NCBI GenBank assembly: GCA_020846295.1
Contig: JADLEF010000005.1
Coordinates: 1 to 34,229, forward strand
Origin: Acidimicrobiales bacterium
GTDB taxonomy: Bacteria; Actinomycetota; Acidimicrobiia; Acidimicrobiales; CAIXPF01
Direction of reading: 5' to 3'
Length of the DNA stretch: 34,229 bases
Shown here piece by piece: positions 1-8,026 of the stretch. Position 1 is the first letter of the stretch, and every line of letters begins with the position of its first letter. The translations under genes were made by a program, and so were the position numbers. The notes beneath the pieces are model-generated. The model was given only the letters and a program-made list of their open reading frames with translations. It was not told the DNA's origin and did no database searches.

Positions 1-81
1 AGGCAACGGCGCAGCGCACCGCCCGGCGGCGGATGAGCGGGCCCGTGCAGGGCGATCCGAGGCTGGAGGCGGGGGGACGCA

Positions 82-873
82 ATGGCGGCAAGCCTATCGG
101 CCGGGTGGCGAACACCGGTCACTAGGGTCGTGCTCATGTGGCGTGGCGAACGGAGCGAGCGGGAGTTGCTGGCGGGGCCGCGGTCGCGGGCGAGGGAACT
201 GCGGACCGTCGGCCGGGTCGGTGCCGAGATGGTGCGCGGCTTCCGGGCGCTGCACTTCGTCGGGCCGTGCGTCACCGTGTTCGGTTCGGCCCGGGTGGCG
301 GACGGCTCCCCGCCCTACGAGCTCGGTCGAGCGGTCGCGGCGCGACTCGCCACGCTCGGCTTCACCGTGATGACCGGCGGCGGCCCCGGGGTGATGGAGG
401 CCGCCAACCGTGGCGCGCGCGAGGCGGGCGGCACGAGCGTGGGCTGCAACATCGTGCTGCCCAGGGAGCAGCATCCCAACCCGTACCTCGACATCAGCGT
501 GGACTTCCGGTACTTCTTCGTCCGCAAGCTGATGTTGGTGAAGTACTCCTACGGTTTCGTGGTGCTGCCCGGCGGGTTCGGCACGCTCGACGAGCTGTTC
601 GAGGCGCTCACCCTCATCCAGACCGGAAAGATCCACGACTTCCCCATGGTGGTGATGGGCTCGCCCTACTGGGACGACCTGCGCGAGCAGATCGACACGA
701 TGGTCGAGCAGGGCACGATCTCGCCGGCTGACCTGGAGCTGCTGCTGTTCACCGACGACGTCGAGCGGGCTGCGGCCCACATCGAGTCGCGGGCGATCGA
801 GCGCTATCAGCTGCACCGTCACCTCAAGCCCCGCAAGGTCCTCGGCGAGCACGAGGCGGCCGCTGCATGCTGA
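82..873 (+). CDS. LOG family protein (TIGR00730-type Rossmann fold)
   Basis: The 263-residue protein carries the LOG (lysine decarboxylase-like) signature PGGFGTLDE at about residues 163-171 and an upstream Rossmann segment TGGGPGVMEAANRGA. Family members studied in bacteria and plants hydrolyse nucleoside 5'-monophosphates, notably cytokinin riboside monophosphates, to the base plus ribose 5-phosphate; the true substrate here is unknown. The motif residues that bind phosphate and carry the catalytic Glu are all visible. The ATG at 82 is preceded by a GGAGG about 12 bases upstream. Internal ATGs at codons 19 and 50 are alternatives, because the first 60 residues are poorly conserved in such proteins. 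No signal peptide is seen, so it should be cytosolic. It stands alone, with a lipoprotein gene 120 bases downstream. Confidence 0.9.
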   Translation: MAASLSAGWRTPVTRVVLMWRGERSERELLAGPRSRARELRTVGRVGAEMVRGFRALHFVGPCVTVFGSARVADGSPPYELGRAVAARLATLGFTVMTGGGPGVMEAANRGAREAGGTSVGCNIVLPREQHPNPYLDISVDFRYFFVRKLMLVKYSYGFVVLPGGFGTLDELFEALTLIQTGKIHDFPMVVMGSPYWDDLREQIDTMVEQGTISPADLELLLFTDDVERAAAHIESRAIERYQLHRHLKPRKVLGEHEAAAAC

Positions 874-992
874 TCGGTATGTTTCGCCGGCGGCGCAGGA
901 ATCGGCGAACGGGACCGTCGGTGGCCACGTCGTAGAGTTCCGCCGGCATCAGCCTGCATCGCTCGGATCTCGACACTCTGACAGGAACTCCC

Positions 993-1562
993 GTGGACAC
1001 CCGCCCGCTTCCGACCATCCGTCCCGCCCGCCGCCTGTTGGCGCTGGCCGTGCTCGGCGCCCTGACCGCCACCGCCGGCTGCTCGTTCAGCGCGTCCACG
1101 GGCGACTCACCGCGCCAGGCCGCCGAACGGCTCATCGAGGGCGATCTCGCGGCCCAGAACGAGCTGGGCGAGCTCACCGCGACGTGCGACGAACCCGCCG
1201 ACGAAGAGGCGGGCACCACCTTCGAGTGCACCTCGACGGGCGAGCTCGGTGAGATCGCCTGGCTGACCACGATCGAGCAGGACGACAAGATCGCGGTGAA
1301 GTCCACCAACCTCGTCACCGCCGATGCGCTCGAGGATCTGGAGGACGCAGCCGTCGGCGTGCTGGAGGAGCAGATCGGTGGCGAGATCGGCGCCGAGAAC
1401 CTCGAGTGCGGGGACGGCCCCGTGATCCTCGACGCCGACGGCGCCACGCTGTGCGCCCTGACCGATCCGTCGAGCCCGCAGGACGTCTACGACGCCACGC
1501 TCTTCGTCACCGACGTCGACAGCGGGGAGTTCCGCATCGAGGTCGCCGACGTGCCGCGCTGA
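993..1562 (+). CDS. Lipoprotein with two DUF4333-like repeats
   Basis: This 189-residue protein begins at a GTG and has a lipoprotein signal peptide: a basic start, a hydrophobic run LALAVLGALTA and a lipobox ending TAGC with the lipidated Cys at residue 30. The mature part shows two similar blocks, about residues 45-115 and 120-189. Each has an amphipathic helix, a conserved Cys pair (TATCDE..FECTS and LECGD..LCALT) and a beta-rich end, as in the actinobacterial DUF4333 family, so it looks like an internal duplication. DUF4333 proteins are surface-anchored with no established function. The protein is notably acidic. The assignment to DUF4333 rests on pattern resemblance. Confidence 0.82.
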   Translation: MDTRPLPTIRPARRLLALAVLGALTATAGCSFSASTGDSPRQAAERLIEGDLAAQNELGELTATCDEPADEEAGTTFECTSTGELGEIAWLTTIEQDDKIAVKSTNLVTADALEDLEDAAVGVLEEQIGGEIGAENLECGDGPVILDADGATLCALTDPSSPQDVYDATLFVTDVDSGEFRIEVADVPR

Positions 1563-1566
1563 GGCC

Positions 1567-3483
1567 TCAGGGTCGTAGCGCCTCGACCTGGAAGTCGACC
1601 AGCAGGTGCAGCAGGTGGAAGGGGCGGACGTCCTCCTCCAGCATCGCCAGCGTCCGGTCCCGTCCAGTCGGGGGCACGCGGATCATCGTGCCGCTGAGGA
1701 TCCAGCCGTCCTCCACCGGCAGCGGACGGGCCAGGACGGCCTCGCCGGGCTGCACCGTGGCCGCGGCCACCGGCTCCTCGATGGTGAGCTGCTCGCCCGT
1801 GCGCACGTCGACGGCGTCGAAGCTGCCGTCGGTGGCGGCGGCGACCTCGAGCAGGCGCATCGGTTGGGTCACCCACGCCCGGGCGCAGGCCAGCTCGTCG
1901 GCGGGCAGCAGCGGACCCCGGGCGTCGACGTAGCGGGCGACGCCCCGGCTCGGGAACAGCAGCATGTCCACCGCCATGGCCAGCGAATCCGGTCCGCCGT
2001 TGGACACGTCGAAGAGCTGGCGCAGCGACTCCACGGTCATCGGGTCGTTGCGCATGGCGTGCCGGATGGCCTTGGTTCGCAGCCAGCGGGCCCGTGTGGC
2101 CAGCGGGCGAGGCGCCGGGCCCCGGGCGCAGCAGGCCTTGAACTTGCGGCCCGACCCGCACGGGCAGGGCTCGTTTCGCCCCACGTTGCGGGGAACGAGG
2201 AACGGCTCCAGCTCCCGCAGCGCCTCCGGGGACAGCGGGCGACCGGTGCGGCTCAGCAATGCCAGCGAGCCCGCCGCGTCACCGCGGTCCTGGGCGAGCT
2301 CGGCCAACATGCCGAGGCAGGCCGGGTGGTCAGCCTCGACGGCGAGGCCCGCCTCCAGGTGGCGTTGTGCCGCCAGCACCTCGCCGTCCGCGTCGGCCCC
2401 CAGCGCCTGCAGGTAGCACAGCGAGGCGGCGGGCGAGGGCGCCGCGGCGGCGACCTCGGCCGCCCAGCGACCGAGGCGGCGCACGTTCACCAGGGGGCGG
2501 CCCAGCGTGGCGACGTCGGCCAGCACGGCGGCGATGCCGCCGTGGTCCACGTCCTCCGCCAGCGCCCGACCGGCGAGGGCGGCGGTCGGGTCATCGCCAC
2601 CCTCGTGGGCTTCGAGCCAGCTGTGCCAGGCATCGAGCGCACGGCGCGCCGCCTGCTGGCAGCAGGCGTCAGCGCCGGTGAGCACCTCCTCGAGGCGGCG
2701 TCGCCGGGCCTGCTCGGCCGGGGTCTGCCACGCCTCGCCCTGAACGCCGACCCACACCTCGCGCCGGCGCAGCCCCGCCGGACCCAGCAGGTCGCTCAGC
2801 GGGGCGACCGGGGTGGCGAAGCAGGCCGGGTGCCGGCCCATGGCGTCGACCACGAGGCGATGCAGCTCGGGCGCCCGCGGAGCCCGCAGGGCGGCGAAGG
2901 CCTCGGCCAGCGCGTCGACCACGGCCGCGGTGGCGGCGCCGTCGGGTGCGGTGTCCAGCGCGTCGATGGTGACGCGCTCCCCGTCGTAGCGGATGGCCAG
3001 CAGGGTCCCCGCGTCGAAGCGGTCGAGCCAGCCGTCGGGGCCGAGCAGCGATCCGGCTTCGTCGGCGCGGGGGTCCTCCTCCGGCCCGGCGGTGGACAGC
3101 GCCGTCCCGTCAGCAAGGGTCACGGTGCGCGGCAGCGCCAGCGCGACCACGTCGGGCGTGAGGTCGATGGCGCCCCGCTCGCGCTCGGACTCGGTGAGCC
3201 GGTGGGTGAACGTCGCCCGGCGCAGGTGGTGCAGTACCGGCGCGAGCCGACCGTCGGGCAGGCGCCAGATGGCGTCGGACTGTTGGGCGACGGCGGTGAC
3301 GCGGGCGAGGACGTCTTCGCCGGCGGCGGCGCCCACGAGCTGCGGTGCGGACGCCGCCACCGCCTCGCTCAGCTCCTCGATGGAGAGCGGGCCCCGCTCG
3401 AGCAGCAGCCGTTCGAGCTCGGCGGCGACCGCCTCGTCGTCGGCCGGCTTCGCTGCGGTGGGATCGTCATTGCCGTCGTGCAC
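1567..3483 (-). CDS. Large SEC-C zinc-motif protein
   Basis: The reading frame from 3483 encodes 638 residues. A SEC-C zinc-binding motif, RNEPCPCGSGRKFKACC, sits inside the chain at about residues 433-450 rather than at the C-terminus as in SecA. Upstream is an Ala/Leu-rich helical region with repeat-like character (for example LEAGLAVEADHPACLGMLAELAQDRGDAAGSLALLSRTGR, which resembles a TPR). Downstream is a tail of about 185 residues. The track ORF begins at 3909, but its first 142 residues lie antisense to the SDR gene and have no protein-like character. The GTG at 3483 gives the sensible N-terminus VHDGNDDPTAAKPADDEAVAAELERLLLE. The start lies 76 bases from the divergent SDR gene. No specific function is known; zinc binding is inferred from the motif. 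Confidence 0.85.
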   Translation of the reverse strand: MHDGNDDPTAAKPADDEAVAAELERLLLERGPLSIEELSEAVAASAPQLVGAAAGEDVLARVTAVAQQSDAIWRLPDGRLAPVLHHLRRATFTHRLTESERERGAIDLTPDVVALALPRTVTLADGTALSTAGPEEDPRADEAGSLLGPDGWLDRFDAGTLLAIRYDGERVTIDALDTAPDGAATAAVVDALAEAFAALRAPRAPELHRLVVDAMGRHPACFATPVAPLSDLLGPAGLRRREVWVGVQGEAWQTPAEQARRRRLEEVLTGADACCQQAARRALDAWHSWLEAHEGGDDPTAALAGRALAEDVDHGGIAAVLADVATLGRPLVNVRRLGRWAAEVAAAAPSPAASLCYLQALGADADGEVLAAQRHLEAGLAVEADHPACLGMLAELAQDRGDAAGSLALLSRTGRPLSPEALRELEPFLVPRNVGRNEPCPCGSGRKFKACCARGPAPRPLATRARWLRTKAIRHAMRNDPMTVESLRQLFDVSNGGPDSLAMAVDMLLFPSRGVARYVDARGPLLPADELACARAWVTQPMRLLEVAAATDGSFDAVDVRTGEQLTIEEPVAAATVQPGEAVLARPLPVEDGWILSGTMIRVPPTGRDRTLAMLEEDVRPFHLLHLLVDFQVEALRP

Positions 3484-3559
3484 GCAGCGACGGTAGTCGC
3501 GGCCGGCGCCGGGCGTGGCAGGCAGGTGCAGCGAGGAGGAGGCGGTAGCGTGCGCCGCC

Positions 3560-4327
3560 ATGCATGCGCTGTTCAGCCTGGAGGGTCGCACCGCGTTGGT
3601 GACGGGCGGCAACGGCGGCATCGGCCTCGGTCTGGCCAAGGGCCTCGCCGCGGCGGGCGCCGCCATCGTCGTCGCAGCCCGCAACCCCGACAAGAACGAG
3701 CGGGCGGTGGCCGAGATCCGCGCCGCCGGGGGTACCGCCTCCGCCGTGGTGTGCGACGTGCGCGATTCCGACGCCATGGCCGCGGCCATCGAGCACGCGG
3801 TGGGCGTCAACGGGGCGCTGCACATCCTGGTGGCCAACGCCGGCATCGGTCCCGCGGCGGCGCTGAACCAGTGCAGCGACGAGCTGTGGAACGAGGTCAT
3901 CGACACCAACCTGTCGGCCGTGTTCCGCTGCTGCCGGCTGGCTCACCCACACCTGAAGGCGTCGGGCGCGGGTCGGGTCATCACCATCTCCTCCGAGTAC
4001 GCCACCTTCGCCAACCCCTTCCAAGCCGCGTACGGCGCCAGCAAGGGTGGGGTGGACCAGCTCACCAAGGCCCTCGCCATCGGCTGGGCGCGCGACGGGA
4101 TCACCGTGAACGCCATCGTGCCGGGCTGGACCTGGTCGGAGCTCACCGCGTCGATCGCCGACGAGGCGAGCACGGCGTTCCGTGAGGCGATCCTCGCCCG
4201 CACCCCGCAGCGGCGCATCCTCGACCCGGAGGACCTCGCCGGCGCGGCGGTGTTCCTCGCGTCGGACGCCGCTGCGGCCATGACCGGGCAGTGCCTGGTG
4301 GTCGACGGCGGTTACAACATCACCTGA
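3560..4327 (+). CDS. Short-chain dehydrogenase/reductase (SDR)
   Basis: A 255-residue classical SDR. The cofactor motif TGGNGGIG is at residues 15-22, ANAGIG marks the central strand, and the catalytic Ser145, Tyr158 and Lys162 lie in ISSEYATFANPFQAAYGASK. The C-terminus LAGAAVFLASDAAAAMTGQCLVVDGGY is typical of NAD(P)-dependent alcohol/ketone oxidoreductases. The ATG at 3560 is preferred over the track start at 3515, since the fold begins right after it; a GAGGAGG stretch lies about 19 bases upstream. The overall pattern resembles gluconate or 3-oxoacyl reductases. It was compared from memory with the alicyclic-acid dehydrogenase BadH and is not a close match. The substrate cannot be read from the sequence. 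Confidence 0.9.
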   Translation: MHALFSLEGRTALVTGGNGGIGLGLAKGLAAAGAAIVVAARNPDKNERAVAEIRAAGGTASAVVCDVRDSDAMAAAIEHAVGVNGALHILVANAGIGPAAALNQCSDELWNEVIDTNLSAVFRCCRLAHPHLKASGAGRVITISSEYATFANPFQAAYGASKGGVDQLTKALAIGWARDGITVNAIVPGWTWSELTASIADEASTAFREAILARTPQRRILDPEDLAGAAVFLASDAAAAMTGQCLVVDGGYNIT

Positions 4328-4390
4328 GCGCCGGTTTGGGCGTGGGCCGGGTGGGGGAGGAGCTGCGCCAGCCGGCCCAGGAGTGCTTCC

Positions 4391-4906
4391 GTGATCGACA
4401 GTGCGCATCCCGCTCCCAGCGACCCGTCCGAGCGGGCGCCCATCGAGGGCGCCCAACCCGGGGAGTCGCGCAAGGAACGGGTCGACCGCGAGCTGCAGGA
4501 GCTGCTCAACGAGGTGCGCGTGGCCATCCCGGGCGCGGAGGTGCTCTTCGCCTTCCTGCTCGGTGTGGCGTTCACCGAGCGTTTCGGCGACACCACCACG
4601 TTGCAGCGGGCCATCTACTTCGGGGCCCTGCTGACCACGGCGGGCTCGACCGCGCTGTTGATCGCGCCCACCGCGCACCATCGCCTGCGCTTTCGTTCGG
4701 GTGACAAGGAGGAGCTGCTGTACCGCGCCACCCGCTTGGCCCTCACCGCGCTGGCGCTGCTGGCCGCGTCCATCACGGCGGTGGTGTTCCTCGTGGGTGA
4801 CGTGCTGTACGGCTCGCGGTCCGCTGCACTGGCCGGGGCGTTCATCGCCGCCTGGTTCAGCTGGTTCTGGTTCGGGCTGCCACTGCTGCGCCGCACGGCC
4901 CGGTGA
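4391..4906 (+). CDS. DUF6328 family membrane protein
   Basis: A 171-residue protein with a charged N-terminal 40 residues, then the segment RELQELLNEVRVAIPGAEVLFAFLLGVAF, which is characteristic of the actinobacterial DUF6328 family. Four hydrophobic segments can be seen, at about residues 48-62, 74-92, 115-135 and 143-164, so it should sit in the cytoplasmic membrane. It starts at a GTG with AGGAG seven bases upstream. It follows the SDR gene by 64 bases on the same strand. The family has no established function. Confidence 0.83.
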   Translation: MIDSAHPAPSDPSERAPIEGAQPGESRKERVDRELQELLNEVRVAIPGAEVLFAFLLGVAFTERFGDTTTLQRAIYFGALLTTAGSTALLIAPTAHHRLRFRSGDKEELLYRATRLALTALALLAASITAVVFLVGDVLYGSRSAALAGAFIAAWFSWFWFGLPLLRRTAR

Positions 4907-5146
4907 GCCGGGGTCGGGCCAGGGCGGAAGCCGGCTCTGCGCCCATGCGAAGTCCGAAGCCGATGCATGCCAGCGGTTGCGCCGTATGGGGAGTTCTTGT
5001 TTCAGCGTGCAATGGATCTGGATCATCGCGCTCGGGCCTGGCAGCGAAGCTCAACTGATTTGTCCAGATGCCATTGCGGGATCAGAACGGCGTCAGTAGT
5101 GTGACGTTGGCCGAATCGTCGGAACCACGACACCGAGCGAGGGGCC

Positions 5147-5545
5147 ATGACAAATCCGGGGGCAGGACGTCGTCGAGGGGGAGCCACGGAGCGCGATGCG
5201 GCGTGCGGCGCGGTGGGCCGGCGGGTCCACTTCGGGTCGAACCCTCCGCCGGTCCGCCCGCGACGGATGGCCGGCATGGATCCGCTGGTCGCGGCCCGGG
5301 CCGCGCTGATCCGCTTCGAGGTGGCCCACGGGGTGACCGCGGCGGACTGGCAGGACGTGTTCCGGGACGCGGGAGGCCTGGTGAGCGACAGCGAAGCGTA
5401 CCGATTGGTCGCCTCGCTCTACGCCCGATTGCAGTTCAGCGGTGCGGGGGCGCCGGTCGGAGCTGCTCAGCCCCCGTTGAGCGAGTCGGGTCCGGCGAGC
5501 AACCCGCAGTCGAGCCGAGCGATGGCGTCGCTCACCTCGTCGTAG
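5147..5545 (+). CDS. Unrecognised small protein
   Basis: A 132-residue reading frame with an ATG closely preceded by GAGGGG. The first 40 residues are Arg/Gly-rich and look disordered. Residues 44-100 (MDPLVAARAALIRFEVAHGVTAADWQDVFRDAGGLVSDSEAYRLVASLYARLQ) look like a compact helical domain, with strong G/C preference at third codon positions. I do not recognise the family. The last 79 bases overlap the 3' end of the opposite-strand gene at 5467-5736. Start choice is uncertain: ATGs at 5267 and 5276 would give just the helical part. It lies in a stretch less GC-rich than its surroundings. Confidence 0.55.
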   Translation: MTNPGAGRRRGGATERDAACGAVGRRVHFGSNPPPVRPRRMAGMDPLVAARAALIRFEVAHGVTAADWQDVFRDAGGLVSDSEAYRLVASLYARLQFSGAGAPVGAAQPPLSESGPASNPQSSRAMASLTSS

Positions 5546-5736
5546 CCGTAGACCTTCGCCAGGGCGTCCCAGTGGCCGGCCGCCCAGTGCCGATCCTCGG
5601 TGGTGTCGTTGTCGTTAAGCACTTCCTGCCACAGCTTCTCGGCATACTCGGCGAGGATCTCGGCGCGACGTAGAGCGAGACGGATCTCGGTCGCCAGGTC
5701 GTTGAAGGTGGCTGGGTAGTTCGTCGGCCCTCTCAT
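5467..5736 (-). CDS. Unrecognised small helical protein
   Basis: The 89-residue product starts MRGPTNYPATFNDLATEIRLALRRAEILAEYAEKLWQEVLN and ends in AIARLDCGLLAGPDSLNGG. It is predicted to be mostly helical and soluble, with no signal peptide or membrane segment. The ATG at 5736 is chosen because a strong GGAGGAGGGG ribosome binding site sits 8 bases upstream. The longer track ORF, starting at 5952, runs through sequence without protein character. Codon use is less extreme than in neighbours. The family is not recognised. The gene converges on, and overlaps by 79 bases, the plus-strand gene at 5147. Confidence 0.6.
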   Translation of the reverse strand: MRGPTNYPATFNDLATEIRLALRRAEILAEYAEKLWQEVLNDNDTTEDRHWAAGHWDALAKVYGYDEVSDAIARLDCGLLAGPDSLNGG

Positions 5737-5969
5737 CAACAATGCCCCTCCTCCGGGCGAGCAGCGGCGGGCGGCGGACTGACCTGCTGAGCCGGTGACG
5801 CGACGCCGCGGCTGCTGGGCCCATCGTAGGACAGGCCCTGTGCACTGACAACGACAATGTGTCATGGATTCGCGCGAAAGAAGATCTGAGGGCGAGCGTT
5901 TTCGTGCTGTCGAATTGTGCGCAATCGACAGACGCGGTCTCGACATCGGCAAACCGCGGCGCCGCCGAC

Positions 5970-6001
5970 GGGAGGTGCCCGGCCGGCGCCGGGCACCTCC
6001 C
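5970..6001 (-). terminator. Hairpin terminator after the badI-aliB genes
   Basis: A perfect 14-bp inverted repeat (GGGAGGTGCCCGGC and its complement) around a 4-base CGGC loop lies two bases past the stop codon of the acyl-CoA dehydrogenase gene. No T-run follows on the minus strand, which is common for actinobacterial terminators. Position and stem strength support a transcription end or mRNA-stabilising role. Confidence 0.75.
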
Positions 6002-6003
6002 GA

Positions 6004-7158
6004 TCAGGCCGGCACGTTCTTCCGGCCGACCCGGGTGCGGGCGATGATCGTCTTCATGATCTGCGCGGTGCCGTCGCCGATCTGGAAGCCCAGCACGTCG
6101 CGCAGGCGCTGCTCCATCACGCCGCGGTCGTAGCCTGCGTGGCCGTACACGAGCAGGCATTCGTGGATGGCGTCGTAGGCGAGCTTCGGCGCCCACCACT
6201 TGACCATCGCCGCCTCGGCCGAATGGGGCAGGTTCCGGTCCTTCGCCCACAGCGCCTGGTAGCACAGCAACCGGCACGCCTCCACCTGGGTGTCGAACTC
6301 GGCCAGGCGGTGCGAGACGCCCTGGAAGGCGGACAGGGGCTGGCCGAACGCCTGCCGCTCGGTGGCGTACTGCCAGGTCTCGTCCAGGGCGGCCCGCGCC
6401 ACGGCCAGCACCTGCAGGCCGATGAGCGCCCGGGAGAAGTCGAAGCCCTGCATCACCGTTACGAAGCCCTGGCCCTCGCCGCCGAGTCGGTGGTCGACGG
6501 GGACCCGCACATCGTCGAAGAAGATCGAGCCCCGACCGATGGCGCGCTGGCCGTGGCAGTCGAAGCGGGAGGTGGTGATGCCGTCGAGGTCGAGCGGCAC
6601 GAAGAACGCCGAAACCCCGCGGGCGCCGGCGCCACCGGTGCGGGCGAACACGATGGCCGCGGCCGACTGGTCGGCGGCGGAGATCGACGTCTTCTCGCCG
6701 TTGAGCACGTACTGGTCGCCTTCGAGCGTCGCCCTGAGCACGAGGTTGGCGGCGTCGGAGCCGCCCCGCGGCTCGGTCAACGCCAGTGCGAGCATGATCT
6801 CGCCGGCGGTCAGCCGCTGCAGCCACGGCGTGACGATCGCCGGGTCGCCGTGGTCGAGCAGGATCTGTGCGTTCAGCGAACCGAGCAGGTTGATGTAGGA
6901 CATCGACAGGTCGGCCCCGGCGATCTGCTCGGTGATCACCCCCGCCGCCACCCGGGTGGCGCCCTGTCCCCCCACGTGCTCCGGGAGCTCGGGCGCGATG
7001 AGGCCGAGGCTGCCCATCTCCCGCATCAGAGCCGGATCGAGCGTCCGCGTGTGGTCGCGCTCGGTGAAGCCAGGGGCGAGGCGGTCGGTGGCGAAGCGGC
7101 CGGCCATCTCGGCCAGCGCCTCGAGGTCCTCGTCGATGTAGGGGTTGGGGATGCTCAC
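6004..7158 (-). CDS. aliB: Acyl-CoA dehydrogenase, AliB-like (cyclohexanecarboxyl-CoA dehydrogenase)
   Basis: A 384-residue flavoprotein of the acyl-CoA dehydrogenase family. The signature ALTEPRGGSDAANL and the downstream FDCHGQRAIGRGSIFFDDVRVP belong to the flavin/substrate-binding middle domain; the C-terminal helical domain ends with IGDGTAQIMKTIIARTRVGRK. The overall pattern matches, from memory, proteins annotated as cyclohexanecarboxyl-CoA dehydrogenase, which introduce the first double bond in alicyclic acid degradation. The direct link to badI (GTGA overlap, GTG start) strongly supports that role. At the position where most family members carry the catalytic Glu (YEGT), this protein has Asp362 (GDGT). 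Electrons would pass to electron-transfer flavoprotein, not encoded here. Another short-branched or cyclic acyl-CoA substrate remains possible. Confidence 0.85.
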   Translation of the reverse strand: MSIPNPYIDEDLEALAEMAGRFATDRLAPGFTERDHTRTLDPALMREMGSLGLIAPELPEHVGGQGATRVAAGVITEQIAGADLSMSYINLLGSLNAQILLDHGDPAIVTPWLQRLTAGEIMLALALTEPRGGSDAANLVLRATLEGDQYVLNGEKTSISAADQSAAAIVFARTGGAGARGVSAFFVPLDLDGITTSRFDCHGQRAIGRGSIFFDDVRVPVDHRLGGEGQGFVTVMQGFDFSRALIGLQVLAVARAALDETWQYATERQAFGQPLSAFQGVSHRLAEFDTQVEACRLLCYQALWAKDRNLPHSAEAAMVKWWAPKLAYDAIHECLLVYGHAGYDRGVMEQRLRDVLGFQIGDGTAQIMKTIIARTRVGRKNVPA

Positions 7159-7937
7159 TTGGCGTACTTCCGGAAGTCGGGCTGACGCTTCTCCTGCAGG
7201 GCGGTGACGCCTTCCCGCGACTCGTCGGTGTCGTAGTAGAGCTTCAACGCCATCAGGCCCATGCCGGCGATGCCCGCCTGGTGGGCGGTGTCCATGTTGA
7301 ACGAGCGCTTGGCGATGGCGAGCGCGGTCGGGCTGCGCTCACACAGCTCCTCCGCCCAGGACTGCACGGTTGCGTCGAGCTCGGCGGCGGGCACGCAGAG
7401 GTTGGCCAGACCCATCTGGACCGCGTCCTCACCGCTGTAGCGGCGGCACAGGTACCAGATCTCCCGCGCCTTCTTCTCGCCCACCACCCGGGCCAGGAAG
7501 GCGGTGCCGTAGCCGGGGTCGACCGAGCCCATCTTCGGGCCGACCTGGCCGAAGGTCGCCTTGTCGGAGCAGATGGTGAGATCGCAGATGGTGGCGAGCA
7601 CGTTGCCGCCGCCGATGGCGTAGCCCTGGACGCGGGCGATGACGGGCTTGGGCACGTCGCGGATCACCGCGTGCAGCTCCTCCATCGGCAGCCCGATGGT
7701 GCCGCGGCCGTCGTAGTTGCCATCGTGGGCGGACTGGTCCCCGCCGGTGCAGAACGCCCGGTCGCCGGCTCCGGCGAGGACGATGGCACCGACCTCGCGG
7801 TCGTAGCCGGCGCGGTTGAAGGCGTGCAGCAGCTCTTCGCACGTCGTGCCCCGGAACGCGTTCATCACCTCGGGCCGGTTGATCGTGATCCACGCCACCC
7901 GGTTGCGAACCTCGTAGAGGATGTCGGTGTAGTCCAT
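7155..7937 (-). CDS. badI: 2-ketocyclohexanecarboxyl-CoA hydrolase (BadI)
   Basis: A 260-residue crotonase-fold protein that closely matches, from memory, BadI of Rhodopseudomonas palustris over its whole length: YEVRNRVAWITINRPEVMNAFRGTTC, GAGDRAFCTGGDQSAHDGNYDGRG, GYAIGGGNVLATICDLTIC, GPKMGSVDPGYGTAFLARVVGEKKAREIWY and KRSFNMDTAHQAGIAGM. BadI is related to MenB and hydrolytically opens the ring of 2-ketocyclohexane-1-carboxyl-CoA to pimelyl-CoA. Two adjacent ATGs (7940 and 7937) follow an AAAGGG; 7937 gives the family's usual length of 260 and better spacing. Its stop overlaps the aliB start by 4 bases, so the pair is co-transcribed and probably translationally coupled. The badH, badK and aliA partners are not in this window. 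Confidence 0.92.
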   Translation of the reverse strand: MDYTDILYEVRNRVAWITINRPEVMNAFRGTTCEELLHAFNRAGYDREVGAIVLAGAGDRAFCTGGDQSAHDGNYDGRGTIGLPMEELHAVIRDVPKPVIARVQGYAIGGGNVLATICDLTICSDKATFGQVGPKMGSVDPGYGTAFLARVVGEKKAREIWYLCRRYSGEDAVQMGLANLCVPAAELDATVQSWAEELCERSPTALAIAKRSFNMDTAHQAGIAGMGLMALKLYYDTDESREGVTALQEKRQPDFRKYAK

Positions 7938-7996
7938 CATGGTCCCTTTCGTACTCGACCGATCGTCGCTCAGCCGGCCCCGGCGCGGTGGGCGGA

Positions 7997-8012
7997 TCGG
8001 ACCGGGGTCCGA
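7997..8012. repeat. Imperfect palindrome in the badI leader
   Basis: TCGGACC and its complement GGTCCGA flank a GG centre, about 57 bases upstream of badI. In such GC-rich DNA it could arise by chance, or it could be a secondary regulator site or a leader hairpin. Confidence 0.35.
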
Positions 8013-8026
8013 CCGGTGCCCCCACA

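Noticed and set aside
1-81. Possible 3' end of an upstream gene (stop TGA at 34-36)
   Set aside because: Eleven codons of Arg/Gly/Pro-rich sequence cannot be told apart from chance in this GC-rich DNA.
1606-4185. 859-residue plus-strand ORF
   Set aside because: It runs antisense to the SEC-C gene and out of frame with the SDR gene, with low-complexity composition.
3560-4327. SDR considered as BadH, the missing 2-hydroxycyclohexanecarboxyl-CoA dehydrogenase
   Set aside because: Length is similar, but the sequence around the cofactor and substrate regions does not resemble BadH as I recall it, and the gene is not adjacent to badI.
4907-5146. 240-base non-coding gap checked for an RNA gene or element
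   Set aside because: No tRNA-like cloverleaf, long hairpin or repeat was seen; it probably just holds the promoter of the small gene at 5147.
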